From an uncultured Gemmatimonadales bacterium (GTDB lineage Bacteria > Gemmatimonadota > Gemmatimonadetes > Longimicrobiales > Gaopeijiaceae), in the NCBI GenBank assembly GCA_937919655.1, contig CALFPJ010000004.1, positions 36,086-100,085 on the forward strand: a stretch of DNA of 64,000 nucleotides, written 5' to 3'. This document shows, in pieces, positions 1-9,581 of the stretch. Every line of letters begins with the position of its first letter. Position 1 is the first letter of the stretch. Below the pieces are notes generated by a model, which saw only the letters and a list, made by a program, of their open reading frames with translations, was not told the DNA's origin and made no database searches. The position numbers and the translations under genes were made by a program.

Positions 1-40
1 CGAACATGTGGCTTTTGCTCAGTGCGAGGTGGGCTAGTGA

Positions 41-55
41 CCTGTCCGAGACAGG
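41..55. other. Short hairpin downstream of the metal-binding protein gene
   Basis: A 6-bp perfect stem, CCTGTC-CGA-GACAGG, lies just after the stop codon of the leftward substrate-binding protein gene. No T tract follows on the minus strand, so it may be a processing or attenuation hairpin rather than a full terminator. Confidence 0.3.
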
Positions 56-58
56 AGA

Positions 59-1099
59 CTAGTGGGCTCTAAATGCTGCGGCGAGTTCATTCACCCACGT
101 ATCGACCAGAGTGAAGTAGTCGTCGACCCCGGCGCGGGCGCCAGGAGACATCGGGACCTGCACGAGCGTGGCCCCTCCGCGGCGCGCGACGGACTCCACC
201 TTGTCTCGATCAAAGTACGAAGCCGCAAACAGAACGTTCAAGTGATCGCTCTGCATGCGGGCAATGAGTTCGGCCACGTGTCCGGGTGTAGGCGCGATCC
301 CCGGCTTGGCTTCGACATAGTCCGCACATTTTACGTCGAACCGGTCTTCGAAATACGCCCAATTCTTGTGGTAGCAGATCATCTGCTGATTGCGGAATGG
401 TTCTGCTGTAGCCATCCAGCCACCCAGCGACTTGATGAGTGGTTCATTCTCGAATTCCTGCGTGTCGAGAAACCCGTAGAGGGTGTGGTTGAGCGCGAGA
501 TCTTCCAGCGTCTCTCCACCCAGAAGTGCGACCAGTCGGGCGCCGAATAACTTCTCGTACATACGGCTGGTCAGGCGGGCGAGACCGGCATCGAAGATCG
601 CTGCCCGCTCTGGGGCGACCCGCTTGAGCCCCACCGTGATGTTACGCGCGACCTGCAGCGTGCGAAGCGGGTCTGTAGTCACATGAGGATTGCCGAAGAT
701 GTGGACGTCCCCTCCGCTACGGCTCGTAGATACTGGAATGTCGAGAAGCTCAATGCCGGTATAGGCCGTGACATAGCCCTTACCGCCTTCGATCACGTCT
801 TTGTTACCAGCCCGGTCCAGCAACGTCGGGACCCACCCCTCTAGGTCCAGTCCGGTCGTAACGAACACGTCCGCGCGCCTGAGGTCGAGCGCGAAACTCG
901 GCTTAGGGCGCACAAAATGGGCATCCTCGTTCGGGTTTGCGATTGAGGATACCTCCACTTCGTTCCCGCCGATCTCGCGAACCAGTTCCGCATAAACGGG
1001 AAGGGTTGCGACGACACGCAGCGGTGCCCGATCCGGATGGGGGACTTCACTGGCGGCCGCTCCTAGAAGCAGTGCGCTGATGAGGGCAGTCTTCAACAT
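59..1099 (-). CDS. Metal (zinc-type) ABC transporter substrate-binding protein
   Basis: 346-residue exported protein of the ZnuA/TroA cluster A-I family. It is expected to capture Zn2+ or Mn2+ in the periplasm for an ABC importer. A signal peptide occupies about residues 1-17. Family metal-ligand positions are visible as His61 (in DAHF), His139 (in GNPH, with His133 nearby) and His244 (in YHKNW). The long His/Asp-rich loop of high-affinity ZnuA proteins is absent. It is the last complete gene of a leftward unit with a porin and a small His/Cys exported protein; a permease and ATPase would be expected beyond the left edge but are not seen. Zinc rather than manganese is inference from the neighbours. 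Confidence 0.85.
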   Translation of the reverse strand: MLKTALISALLLGAAASEVPHPDRAPLRVVATLPVYAELVREIGGNEVEVSSIANPNEDAHFVRPKPSFALDLRRADVFVTTGLDLEGWVPTLLDRAGNKDVIEGGKGYVTAYTGIELLDIPVSTSRSGGDVHIFGNPHVTTDPLRTLQVARNITVGLKRVAPERAAIFDAGLARLTSRMYEKLFGARLVALLGGETLEDLALNHTLYGFLDTQEFENEPLIKSLGGWMATAEPFRNQQMICYHKNWAYFEDRFDVKCADYVEAKPGIAPTPGHVAELIARMQSDHLNVLFAASYFDRDKVESVARRGGATLVQVPMSPGARAGVDDYFTLVDTWVNELAAAFRAH

Positions 1100-1148
1100 G
1101 TAGGTCTCCGTGGGGGTGCCTCGGCGGTGAGGGCCGCCGTGACCTCCG

Positions 1149-2513
1149 CTAGTAGGTCTCGTGTTTGTGGGGGCCCATCGCGAATGTCACCTGGAAAAGA
1201 AGGTGTCCTTCGCGATCGGTTCGGAAGCTGCGACCCAGCATGTCATACTCGAGCCGCAACCGAACGAACTCGCTCTGCCACCGAGTAAGCGTCGGTGAGA
1301 ACATCCAAGCCGTCTCGTCCGGATTCGCCGGGTTCTCCGTACGGCCGACCCGCGCGCCGACAAGCCAGGTCTGGGAGAGCCGGAGTTCACCGAGTCCCCA
1401 AAATCCTAGCGCACGTTTCGCCTGCCCAGGCAACCGGGGCTCCGACGCGTCCTCGGAGGAGGGCAGGAGATCAACTGCCATCATCCCACCCCGCAACATC
1501 AAGCCCCGATACCCGGACCGTCCTGGCGGACGCCAATTGAACGCGGCTTCCACACCGTACAGGTTGCGATCCGCGAAATGAGTCTCGTCCTCGTACGATC
1601 CATTGAGCCAACTCACGCCTAGGTCGAAGTCGACTGAGGACGACAAGTTCCAGAACCCGTTGACGTGCGTCAGAACCGACAAGCGACCGGACTCACCAAA
1701 AAGTGTCTCGTTCTCGCTGCGGGTCAGCTCGACGGTGGCCTCGTATGTTCCGCTCGCCCCGCCGATCGGCGCGAGCCAATGAACCGAGGCGCCGGTTTGG
1801 GCCAAGAACTCTTCGCCGATGAACGCGAGATGAGGCAGCGAACGACTCTGGAACGGAAGCGCGTGGGCGTGCCAGCGATTCAATTGCCCGAATTGCTGCG
1901 CGAATCGTCCGAGCTTCACGCCGATCCCCCCAGGGAGACCGACCCACTCGATGTACCCCTCCTCTACCGAGAAGCCCTCGCCTTCTTCCTCGTGCCCGTC
2001 AGCCTCGAACGGAGCGACATCCCCGCCCGGCGAGTGCCGCGAAATGAACACCTTTGCTCGCGAATACGGATCGAGGTTGGAAATGAGCGAGATCTCGAAC
2101 TCGCGGGCGAAGAAGTTGTTCGTAGCGTTGTCGTCCTTGTTGACGTATCCGAACACGTCAGAATTGACGCTGATCTCTGGATTCAGCGCCTGCATAGAGC
2201 GGCCCCTTCCCACGAACTCTTGATCCTCCTGGTCTGACGCCGCGGGGGCTCCGCCCCCCGACCTCGCGGCCGCCTGCGCCGCAGCTCGCAATTGAGCCAT
2301 GGCGCCGCCGGCCTGTTCGGACCGCCCCGCGGCCTGCATTCGCTCGACCTCTCGGCTCAGACTGTCCACCAAGGCGGCAAGGCGGGCGACCTCGACTCGG
2401 ATCGAGTCTGGCTGCGATTGTGCGGAAACTCCGTGCGGAGTCATGACGACGGCGAGAACTGGGAGTGCGATGAGTCCCCAACGGTGCGCCGAACGACTTC
2501 GTTCTGCTCTCAA
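1149..2513 (-). CDS. Outer-membrane beta-barrel porin-like protein, probably linked to zinc uptake
   Basis: 454 residues. A signal peptide ends near VSAQS (about residue 32). A short coiled-coil segment of Leu/Ala heptads follows (about 38-65), then an Ala/Gly-rich linker, then alternating amphipathic beta strands typical of a phosphate-selective or zinc-associated porin barrel. The chain ends GPHKHETY, and several His/Glu clusters (for example DGHEEEGEG) occur in predicted loops. The gene lies 49 bp upstream of the metal-binding protein and downstream of the small His/Cys protein. This matches arrangements in which a TonB-independent porin partners a zinc ABC importer. The ion is inferred, not seen. 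Confidence 0.65.
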   Translation of the reverse strand: MRAERSRSAHRWGLIALPVLAVVMTPHGVSAQSQPDSIRVEVARLAALVDSLSREVERMQAAGRSEQAGGAMAQLRAAAQAAARSGGGAPAASDQEDQEFVGRGRSMQALNPEISVNSDVFGYVNKDDNATNNFFAREFEISLISNLDPYSRAKVFISRHSPGGDVAPFEADGHEEEGEGFSVEEGYIEWVGLPGGIGVKLGRFAQQFGQLNRWHAHALPFQSRSLPHLAFIGEEFLAQTGASVHWLAPIGGASGTYEATVELTRSENETLFGESGRLSVLTHVNGFWNLSSSVDFDLGVSWLNGSYEDETHFADRNLYGVEAAFNWRPPGRSGYRGLMLRGGMMAVDLLPSSEDASEPRLPGQAKRALGFWGLGELRLSQTWLVGARVGRTENPANPDETAWMFSPTLTRWQSEFVRLRLEYDMLGRSFRTDREGHLLFQVTFAMGPHKHETY

Positions 2514-2598
2514 GTGCTACCTCTCTAAGATCCTGATACTCGACGGACCACAGCCATAAAGGCGTGGCGGAATAGCCGCACGAGCGGCTGGCATTACG

Positions 2599-2931
2599 TC
2601 AGGTCAGGGGAGGAGCTCGAGAAGGATGGCCGTCCAAGAAGACAGAGTGGACGGAAGGCGGGGCCTGAACGGGTGTAGGCGCACGCACAATCGCGTGCGA
2701 ATGATCGATCCATGTCGCAGCCGACACGATCGCCAAGTTGGCCCCCACCTGGGTGCAAATTGTATGGTCATGCGGGGTCGGACAGGTGGCCGAGTTGTGC
2801 TCGCTCTCAACCGCGACCTCGTGGGCGAAATCGCCGAGGTCGATCATGGGCACCGTCACGCTCAAGACGATCAGGAGCGCCGGGAGCCAGGCCGCGAGGG
2901 CCTTCCGGATCACGTTGTTTCTCTGCTTCAT
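2599..2931 (-). CDS. Small exported His/Cys protein, first gene of the metal-uptake unit
   Basis: 110 residues with an N-terminal hydrophobic segment (about 10-28) acting as signal peptide or anchor. The exported part holds a CPTPHDHTIC stretch, giving two Cys and two His within ten residues, plus later His residues. It has no family I can name with confidence, but the composition and position suggest periplasmic metal handling next to a zinc-type importer. No Shine-Dalgarno is visible before the ATG. A TTGACA element lies 34-39 bp upstream, so the transcript may be nearly leaderless. Confidence 0.5.
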   Translation of the reverse strand: MKQRNNVIRKALAAWLPALLIVLSVTVPMIDLGDFAHEVAVESEHNSATCPTPHDHTICTQVGANLAIVSAATWIDHSHAIVRAPTPVQAPPSVHSVFLDGHPSRAPPLT

Positions 2932-2940
2932 GGTTGATTG

Positions 2941-2970
2941 ACGCTAAGGCCCGGCTACTCTTTGTGTCAA
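2941..2970 (-). promoter_or_regulatory. Candidate sigma70-type promoter for the leftward metal-uptake unit
   Basis: On the minus strand a perfect TTGACA (-35) is followed after 18 bp by TAGCGT (weak -10), placing transcription start within a few bases of the ATG at 2931. TTGAC and GTCAA halves also form an inverted repeat that could overlap a repressor site. No recognisable Zur box was seen. Confidence 0.3.
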
Positions 2971-3158
2971 TGAGTGCATCTGCCGGAGAATTCGGTCTCC
3001 CTCGGCGACGTCAGTGCGCTACCCCACGCTGGGTCACTTGTCTCGTCAGCGAAATGGGTCATGTAGGGGTCTAGCGAGGATGCCCGACCGGTGGACGAAA
3101 GGTGTCCGCCCCATCACGGTGCCTGGTTTCCTCCACACTCTGGTTTTTTTTACCTTGA

Positions 3159-3170
3159 TTTATGCATAAA
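3159..3170. other. 12-bp perfect palindrome over the start codon of the DUF5916 gene
   Basis: TTTATGCATAAA is perfectly self-complementary and contains the ATG at 3162. It sits in an AT-rich island (a T8 tract lies about 12 bases before) within GC-rich DNA. It could bind a repressor or simply be an AT-rich initiation region. Confidence 0.3.
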
Positions 3171-5426
3171 AATTCTGTGGACTTCGTGTGGGTGCGTTGC
3201 CTCTGCCTTTTGGGGGCTCTCGTCCAACCCGCTGCGGGCCAAGACGCGTACGCCATCGACGGGCCACGGAATGAGCCTGTGCCGATTACCCGCATCTCGG
3301 CGGTGGTCATTCTCGACGGCGTTGTAGACGAGCCGTTTTGGGACAGCATCGCTCCGCTACCGATGTCCATGTACTCACCCGTCTTCGGTGGGCAACTGAC
3401 GGAGCGAACCGAGGTTCGCTTGGCACACGATGACGAGTTCTTCTACATGTCCGGCCGACTCTACGACTCGGAGCCCGACGGAATCCGCACGAACACCCTG
3501 TACCGCGATCTCTACAGCGGCGACGACCTGCTCGCGTTCGTCGTGGACAGCTACAACGACTACGAGACGGCGGTCTGGTTCATCACGAACCCGGCGGGCG
3601 TGAGAAACGACCGCAGCATCTCCAATGACGCCGAGTTCACGGGCGGGATTCCGATGAACCAGGACTGGAATGCGCATTGGGACGTAAAGACCACCCAGAA
3701 CGAGGAGGGCTGGTTCGTCGAGTTTCGAATCCCCTTCTCGACGCTCGGCTTTCAGGCAGTCGACGGACAAGTCACCATGGGCCTCACCTCCTATCGTGTG
3801 ATCGCCCGAAAGAATGAGCGCCAGATTTACCCGGCTATCGAACCGGTATGGGGACGCATCGGGTTCGCGAAGCCCTCCCAGTCCCAGCGTATTTCTTTGC
3901 AGGACGTGGTGCAGGCAACTCCGGTCTATGTGACGCCATTCTGGCTCGGTGGCCTCACTCAGACGCCAGCCCTGCGTTCGCCACCGGATGTTCCTGCAGC
4001 GAGGTGGCGGACGGACGATCTGCCGATGCGCGAAATGGGCGTGGACCTACGCTTCTCGCCAACGTCGAATCTGGCGCTCGATGTGACGCTGAACACTGAT
4101 TTCGCTCAGGCGGAGGCAGACGCGCAGCAGATCAACCTCACACGCTTTCCTCTCTTCTTTCCCGAGAAACGCCAGTTCTTCCAGGAGCGATCGTCGACAT
4201 TTGACTTCAACACCGGCGGCTTCACGGACCGACTCTTCCACAGTCGACGGATCGGACTTTCGGGTGGCGAGATTGTCCGGATCTATGGTGGGGCGAGAGC
4301 CGTGGGGCGTTTGGGCGGCACCGACTTCGGCTTTCTCAATATGCAGACCGCGGGCGTAGGCACAGCTGGCTCCGAGAACGTTGGCATCTTACGGCTGAGC
4401 CAGCAGGTCCTGAATCCATACTCATCCGTCGGGGCGATGCTGACGTCTCGGTTGAGCTCCGCAGGGACGAACAATATCGCGCTGGGCGCCGACGCCTCTT
4501 TCCGGTTGATCGGGGACGAATACGCCATCCTAAAGATGGCCCGTACGTACGATGAAGTGATCGACGAGGGAGGCTCGCTTTCAGCCTCCGTGCTTCAGGC
4601 GCGATGGGAGCGCCGACGTGACGAGGGGCTGGCCTATTCGGGTGAGGTGCGCCGAGTGGGTGCGGACTTCAATCCAGGACTGGGCTTTCAGTCACGGAGA
4701 GACTTTCTCTATTACGGGGGCAGCACCCAGTACCGACACTTCTTCGATGACATCTCGAAGGTCTTGAGCGCCGCGTTCATCGTTCGCGGGGAGAGTTATC
4801 TCCGGAACAGCGATCGGTCTGCGGAATCGCGGTCTGTGGCCCCCGAGGTCAATGTTGAGTTCCGCGGTGGTACGCAGCTCACGGTGGGCACGACCTCGAC
4901 GTATGAGAGCCTCGACGCGTCGTTTTCTGTCGCGGGGGTCAGCGTTCCGACGGGTGACTACTGGTTCCATGAGGGCCGGATGCGCTTAGAGTTTCCTCGA
5001 GCCTGGGTCAGACGGGGCGACGCTACGCTGACAGCGGGCACCTTCTACGATGGCACGCGGGTGGGCGTCGCGTTGAACCCGACGTGGACGGTGACGAAAC
5101 ACCTGGAGATCATCTCCGGCTACGAGATCAACCGCATCTCCTTCGCGGATCGCAACGAGTCGACCACCGCACATCTGGCCAAGCTGAACCTCCAGATGGC
5201 GTTGGATTCCAAAATCTCGTTCAGCACGCTGGCGCAGTATTCCAATATTTCCGACTTCACCAGCATGAACGTCCGCTTCCGCTATCACTTCCGGGAAGCG
5301 ACCGACCTGTGGATCGTTTGGAACGAAGGCTTCAACACCGAACGGAGTAACGGCCTGGACCCACGCCTGCCTGCGTCCGCTGGGCGATCGATCCTCGTGA
5401 AGTACTCGCATGCGTTGATCTGGTAG
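3162..5426 (+). CDS. DUF5916 outer-membrane protein with N-terminal CBM9-like domain
   Basis: 754 residues. A signal peptide covers about 1-27 (cleavage after AAGQ). A CBM9-like carbohydrate/cellulose-binding module follows, beginning ILDGVVDEPFWD. The DUF5916 region then continues into an extended C-terminal set of amphipathic strands consistent with an outer-membrane barrel. This architecture is common in Bacteroidota and Gemmatimonadota, often near peptidase or TonB genes; its function is not established. The ATG at 3162 lies inside a 12-bp palindrome and lacks a clear Shine-Dalgarno, but the signal peptide reads well from here. The gene stands alone and ends at a strong terminator. Confidence 0.8.
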   Translation: MHKNSVDFVWVRCLCLLGALVQPAAGQDAYAIDGPRNEPVPITRISAVVILDGVVDEPFWDSIAPLPMSMYSPVFGGQLTERTEVRLAHDDEFFYMSGRLYDSEPDGIRTNTLYRDLYSGDDLLAFVVDSYNDYETAVWFITNPAGVRNDRSISNDAEFTGGIPMNQDWNAHWDVKTTQNEEGWFVEFRIPFSTLGFQAVDGQVTMGLTSYRVIARKNERQIYPAIEPVWGRIGFAKPSQSQRISLQDVVQATPVYVTPFWLGGLTQTPALRSPPDVPAARWRTDDLPMREMGVDLRFSPTSNLALDVTLNTDFAQAEADAQQINLTRFPLFFPEKRQFFQERSSTFDFNTGGFTDRLFHSRRIGLSGGEIVRIYGGARAVGRLGGTDFGFLNMQTAGVGTAGSENVGILRLSQQVLNPYSSVGAMLTSRLSSAGTNNIALGADASFRLIGDEYAILKMARTYDEVIDEGGSLSASVLQARWERRRDEGLAYSGEVRRVGADFNPGLGFQSRRDFLYYGGSTQYRHFFDDISKVLSAAFIVRGESYLRNSDRSAESRSVAPEVNVEFRGGTQLTVGTTSTYESLDASFSVAGVSVPTGDYWFHEGRMRLEFPRAWVRRGDATLTAGTFYDGTRVGVALNPTWTVTKHLEIISGYEINRISFADRNESTTAHLAKLNLQMALDSKISFSTLAQYSNISDFTSMNVRFRYHFREATDLWIVWNEGFNTERSNGLDPRLPASAGRSILVKYSHALIW

Positions 5427-5506
5427 GCGGTCACCTTCCTGGGCGATCTCCACGCCCCGCCGACTTGATGAGGGCATGAGGCTGATCGCGCTACCGAGAA
5501 GACACG

Positions 5507-5542
5507 AGAAGGGGCTCGGGGCGACTGCCCCGGGCCCCTTCT
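5507..5542 (+). terminator. Strong rho-independent-type terminator hairpin
   Basis: A 16-pair GC-rich stem with a single T-G pair and a GACT loop follows the DUF5916 gene. The 5' arm begins AGAAGGGGC and the 3' arm ends GCCCCTTCT, followed by a short T/C-rich stretch. It lies between two convergent genes and probably serves the rightward gene, possibly both. Confidence 0.75.
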
Positions 5543-5604
5543 TCTGTCGGTTCCTGACTAGTGCGATTACTGCCTACCGCCGCTGATCATCAATGCCGGT
5601 AGGC

Positions 5605-8600
5605 CTAGCTAATCACCCGTCGCCAATTTGTGATGATCTTTGGCGCGTCTTCGAGCAAGTCATTCAGATCGGCGATCACGCCGTTGACGATCTCGCTGAG
5701 CTCCTGTGCCCGTTGAGCCGCGCCTGCTTCCACTTCCGTCAGAACCTCGAGTTGCCCCACAGTGGGACGGGCCTGCGGCTGCTGCATCTGGCGTGCGACC
5801 GTGCGAAGCTGCTCGACAAGGCGCGGCCAATCCCGGTAGTTCATGGAACCGTCTGGGCGGTGCACCTCGGCATCGAGTGTGGACAGCGCGGTCTGCGCCT
5901 CACCCGCGGTCGCTTTGACGGCCGCTTCGTTGTTGAGGCCCTTTCCGTCGATCGACGCTAAGAGTGCGCCGACCTGGCCCCCAAGATCCGAGATTGTGCC
6001 GATCATCTGGTTCAGTTGGGTTTCCAACTCGCGCGCTCTCATGGCTACAGTGAACCGCTCAGTGTAAACCGCCTGCGAGGCTGCGACGTTCGGATCACCG
6101 CGAAGCGTGAAGTCCTTTGCCATCTCATGTCCTGCCACCGCAAGCGTCGCGGTGTAAGTCCCCGGCACGGCCGGTGGACCTGACGGGCCTCTGAAGAACC
6201 CACCGCGACCGCCACCTCCTGCCGGTTGGCCCGGAATCGGCTGCGCACCCTCCCACTGGAGGTTCCATACCGCTCTGTTGATTCCCGCGTGTGTGCCTCT
6301 CTGCCGGATCTCACGCACAAGGCTGCCACGCGCGTCCGTGATTCGGACAGTCGCGCCGCCACGTTCGGCGGCAGCAGCGGCGCTCTCGGAGAGATAGAAG
6401 TTGATCCACGCACCGGGTTGGGGGTTTTCGCCCATGAACACACTCTGTCCGACATTGCTGCCGCGGCTCCAGGATTCCCACTCGGTGGCCGTACGGATGT
6501 CGAACAAGTGAGCTTCCGTGTCGACAGCTTCAGCCAACTCGACCAACGGCTGGATGTCGTCGAGGATCCATGCCCCGCGGCCGTGCGTTCCGATCACGAG
6601 GTCGTTGTACTGCCGTTGCACACGAAGGCCTCGCACGGAGACGCGCGGCAGATTTCCTCGGATGTCGCTCCACGTCGTGCCACGGTCCCAGGAGGCGTAG
6701 ATCCCGCGCTCCATACCGACGAAGAGCAGATTCGCATTGGAAGGATGCTGGCGGATCACTTTTACGTAGTCGTCCTGCGGCAGGCCTGCGCTGAGGTCGC
6801 GCCATGATTGCCCATAGTCTTTCGTCTCGTACAAGTGGGGCGTGAAGTCATCATGGCGGTGGTTGTCCACCGCCATGAACGCCGTCCCCGCCTCGTGAGG
6901 GGATGCCTCGATGTTGCCGATCCAAGTTTCCTCAGGGAGCCCGGGGACACGGTTCCGAACGTTGGTCCAGTTGGCACCGTCGTCACGTGTGATCTGCACA
7001 TTGCCGTCGTCCGTGCCGACCCAGATGACTCCGGCCTCAAGTTCAGATTCTGCGATCGTCAGAATGGTGGTATGGAACTCGGCCGCGGTGTTGTCGTTGT
7101 AGATTTCTCCGCCTGAATCCAGCTGTTTCGCCGGATCGTCCGTAGTCAGATCCGGGCTGATGATGTTCCACGAATGCCCGAAGTCATGACTGCGGAAGAG
7201 CACATTGCCGCCCCAATAAACCGTCCCGGGGTCATGCGGCGAATTGTAGATGGGCGCGTCCCAGTTGAAGCGATACTTGGCCTGGTACATCCCCTGGCCC
7301 TGAGACCCGACCATCAGCGGGAAGGGCTCGATCGTGCGGGTCTGTCCCGAGTTGGTGTCGGTGATCCGGAAGTACCCGCCCTGCGCGTTCGAATACACGA
7401 GGTTCGGCTGGCCGGGGACCGGCACACCCCAGAAGCCGTCACCGCCGCCCACGGTATACCACTCGCCGGCGGGGATCCCAGAGGGTTCGTTGATCTGTGA
7501 TGGCCCGCACCATGTGCCGTTGTCCTGAAGCCCTCCACAGACGTAGTAAGGATCCCGGTCATCTACGGTGATGTGGTAGAACTGGGACAGTGTGACATTG
7601 CGGAAGATGTGGAAATTGTCACCTCCGTCGAACGACGTTTGCATGCCGCCGTCACTGCCTGAGAGCACGCGCTCGCCGTCAGCCGGATCGATCCAGAACG
7701 ACTGATGGTCACCGTGCACACCGTTCGCGATGCGCTGAAATGAACGGCCTCCATCAATCGACTTCGCCATGCCGCCGGAAAGCGTGAAGAGGGTGTTGTG
7801 GTCGCTTGGGTCGACGAACACATCCGAGTAGTAGAACGGTCGGAAGTTCACTGTGTTCTTGTCGTCGCTGACCATCGTCCAAGTCTCGCCGTAGTCCTCG
7901 GACCTGAAGAGCGAGCCTGCCGTCGGATACTCCGTGATCATGTACACGACGTTTGGCCGGGACTGCGCGACACTGAGACCGATTCGAGCCATCGGCTCAT
8001 CGGGGGTTGTGGTGATCTTCTTCCAGCTGTCCCCTCCGTCTCGCGACACATAAAGCGCGGTCTCTTTGCCTCCGTCATCGAACCGCCACGGACGGCGACG
8101 GTGGGTCCACATGCCGGCGTACACATTGCGCGGATTCGTGAGATCGATGTCGAGGTCTGAGCAGCCTGTGTCCTCGTTCACACTGAGCACGTGCGTCCAA
8201 TTTTGGCCACCGTCGGTGGTCTTGAACACGCCACGCTCGGGGTTCGGCCCCCACTGGTGTCCCAGGGCGCACACGAGCGCGACGTCCGGGTCGCGCGGGT
8301 CGACGACGATGCGCTTGATGCGCTCCGTGTTTTCGAGGCCGACGTGCGTCCAGGAAGTGCCTCCGTCCGTGGAGCGCCAAACACCGAAGCCGTACGACAC
8401 GGAATTACGCGGGTCACCCTCACCAGATCCCAACCAGACCACGTTATGGTCGGACGGAGCGAGGGCGAGCGCGCCGACGGAGTACACTTCTTCGTCTTGC
8501 CACTGCCCCTCGAACGTGACTCCGGCGTTTGAGGTCTTCCACACGCCGCCGTCGGCGCCGCCGACCCAGAACGTCTTGGCGTCGCCTGGCACCCCGAGGA

Positions 8601-8763
8601 TCGCAGACACGCGCCCGCCCATATTCACGGGGCCAACGTTTCGCCAATGAAGATCACGCACGGCGGCCGAAATTGCGGCTGCGTCTTGGGCGGCAACGGG
8701 GCGGCCGAGCGTAGCCGTGGCGCTGAGGCACGCGGCCACAACAACGAAAGAACGGAGATTCAT
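5605..8763 (-). CDS. Secreted VPS10/BNR-repeat beta-propeller protein
   Basis: 1052 residues from the ATG at 8763, chosen because a GGAGGA ribosome site lies about 9 bases upstream and a signal peptide (about 1-25, ending VAAQD) starts here; the open frame extends further upstream without coding character. The first three quarters hold many BNR/Asp-box units (SxDxGxxW variants such as STDGGTSW, SRDGGDSW and SEDYGETW) forming sortilin/VPS10-like propellers. A helical C-terminal region of about 200 residues follows a Gly/Arg-rich linker. Such proteins are abundant in Gemmatimonadota and Bacteroidota and are called WD40/YVTN/BNR-like or glycosyl-hydrolase BNR proteins. Their substrate is unknown, and I assign no enzymatic activity. 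Confidence 0.8.
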   Translation of the reverse strand: MNLRSFVVVAACLSATATLGRPVAAQDAAAISAAVRDLHWRNVGPVNMGGRVSAILGVPGDAKTFWVGGADGGVWKTSNAGVTFEGQWQDEEVYSVGALALAPSDHNVVWLGSGEGDPRNSVSYGFGVWRSTDGGTSWTHVGLENTERIKRIVVDPRDPDVALVCALGHQWGPNPERGVFKTTDGGQNWTHVLSVNEDTGCSDLDIDLTNPRNVYAGMWTHRRRPWRFDDGGKETALYVSRDGGDSWKKITTTPDEPMARIGLSVAQSRPNVVYMITEYPTAGSLFRSEDYGETWTMVSDDKNTVNFRPFYYSDVFVDPSDHNTLFTLSGGMAKSIDGGRSFQRIANGVHGDHQSFWIDPADGERVLSGSDGGMQTSFDGGDNFHIFRNVTLSQFYHITVDDRDPYYVCGGLQDNGTWCGPSQINEPSGIPAGEWYTVGGGDGFWGVPVPGQPNLVYSNAQGGYFRITDTNSGQTRTIEPFPLMVGSQGQGMYQAKYRFNWDAPIYNSPHDPGTVYWGGNVLFRSHDFGHSWNIISPDLTTDDPAKQLDSGGEIYNDNTAAEFHTTILTIAESELEAGVIWVGTDDGNVQITRDDGANWTNVRNRVPGLPEETWIGNIEASPHEAGTAFMAVDNHRHDDFTPHLYETKDYGQSWRDLSAGLPQDDYVKVIRQHPSNANLLFVGMERGIYASWDRGTTWSDIRGNLPRVSVRGLRVQRQYNDLVIGTHGRGAWILDDIQPLVELAEAVDTEAHLFDIRTATEWESWSRGSNVGQSVFMGENPQPGAWINFYLSESAAAAAERGGATVRITDARGSLVREIRQRGTHAGINRAVWNLQWEGAQPIPGQPAGGGGRGGFFRGPSGPPAVPGTYTATLAVAGHEMAKDFTLRGDPNVAASQAVYTERFTVAMRARELETQLNQMIGTISDLGGQVGALLASIDGKGLNNEAAVKATAGEAQTALSTLDAEVHRPDGSMNYRDWPRLVEQLRTVARQMQQPQARPTVGQLEVLTEVEAGAAQRAQELSEIVNGVIADLNDLLEDAPKIITNWRRVIS

Positions 8764-9143
8764 GACGTGGTCCTCCGCGGACTGGTCAGGGCATAGGACG
8801 ACTTCCTGCGTCACACTACCGCCCGAGTCCAGATCTGCAAGTCGGGAAGTCTCCGTTTCGCCACGCTTGTTGCGCGTCTCCCCCCCGCCCATATTTAGAC
8901 TGCGCATCGGGGGGCCACGTATTGAGCCAATGCACCGAAGCCGGGACTGACTCTCGAGTCGGCCGCTATGCCCCGGAAGAGGGGAAAGCGAAGTACTTGA
9001 GGAGGTCGCCTGTTCTTTATCCCGGGCTTCAATCCAACCCCTCCGGTGTGCATGGGAGGGCCGACGCTTCCTCGCCTTGTGCGGGTGCAGGTGGCGGCCC
9101 TCTCGCAATTCTGCCAGTTGACCAGATTTTACCGAGGCGTCTC
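8764..9143. other. Divergent intergenic region between the BNR protein and the pterin operon
   Basis: About 380 bp without a supported gene. Open frames here are upstream extensions of the flanking genes and lack ribosome sites. The region must hold two divergent promoters, but I see no convincing -35/-10 pair. A TTGACC lies about 26 bases before the pterin synthase ATG without a matching -10. Confidence 0.4.
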
Positions 9144-9581
9144 ATGCCCGTCGTCAGAGCCACTCGTAGCGTGCACTTCAGCGCCGCCCACAGGCTGTAC
9201 CGCCAGGACTGGTCAGACGAGAAGAACACCGAAGTGTTCGGCGATTGCTCCAACCCGAATTGGCATGGCCACAACTACGACCTCGATGTGACTGTTGAAG
9301 GTCCGATCGACCCTGAGACCGGCTTTGTCATGGATCTCAAGCTGCTCAAGGGGGTGGTCGGAGATCGGGTGGTTGTGGATGTAGACCACCGAAACCTCAA
9401 TACCGAGGTCGACTGGCTCACTGGCATAAACCCGACGACAGAAAATTTGGTCGTGGCCATCTGGGAGCGAATCGCTGGGTCTCTTTCCCCGGGTGTGCGC
9501 TTGGCCAGGATCGTCTTGCATGAAACTGCCCGAAACTCCGTTGAGTATTCCGGGCCTGCCGGAGCGAACATCGATGAGTGA
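9144..9581 (+). CDS. 6-pyruvoyl-tetrahydropterin synthase-type enzyme (mammalian-like PTPS)
   Basis: 145 residues from the ATG at 9144 with GAGG upstream. PTPS converts 7,8-dihydroneopterin triphosphate to 6-pyruvoyl-tetrahydropterin. Zinc ligands are His16 (in FSAAH), His41 and His43 (in HGHNY). The catalytic Cys is Cys35 in CSNPNWHGH, the longer C-x5-HGH spacing of eukaryotic-type PTPS rather than the CxxxHGH of QueD. Asp81-His82 and a substrate-anchoring Glu127 ([10 protein letters not shown]) are present. It is the first gene of a four-gene coupled operon and overlaps folE by 8 bases. True PTPS activity is inferred from motif spacing and neighbours. Confidence 0.8.
   Translation: MPVVRATRSVHFSAAHRLYRQDWSDEKNTEVFGDCSNPNWHGHNYDLDVTVEGPIDPETGFVMDLKLLKGVVGDRVVVDVDHRNLNTEVDWLTGINPTTENLVVAIWERIAGSLSPGVRLARIVLHETARNSVEYSGPAGANIDE

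Noticed and set aside
8764..9108. N-terminal extension of the BNR protein.
   Set aside because: Arg/Ser-rich without coding pattern. The ATG at 8763 has a strong ribosome site and a signal peptide.
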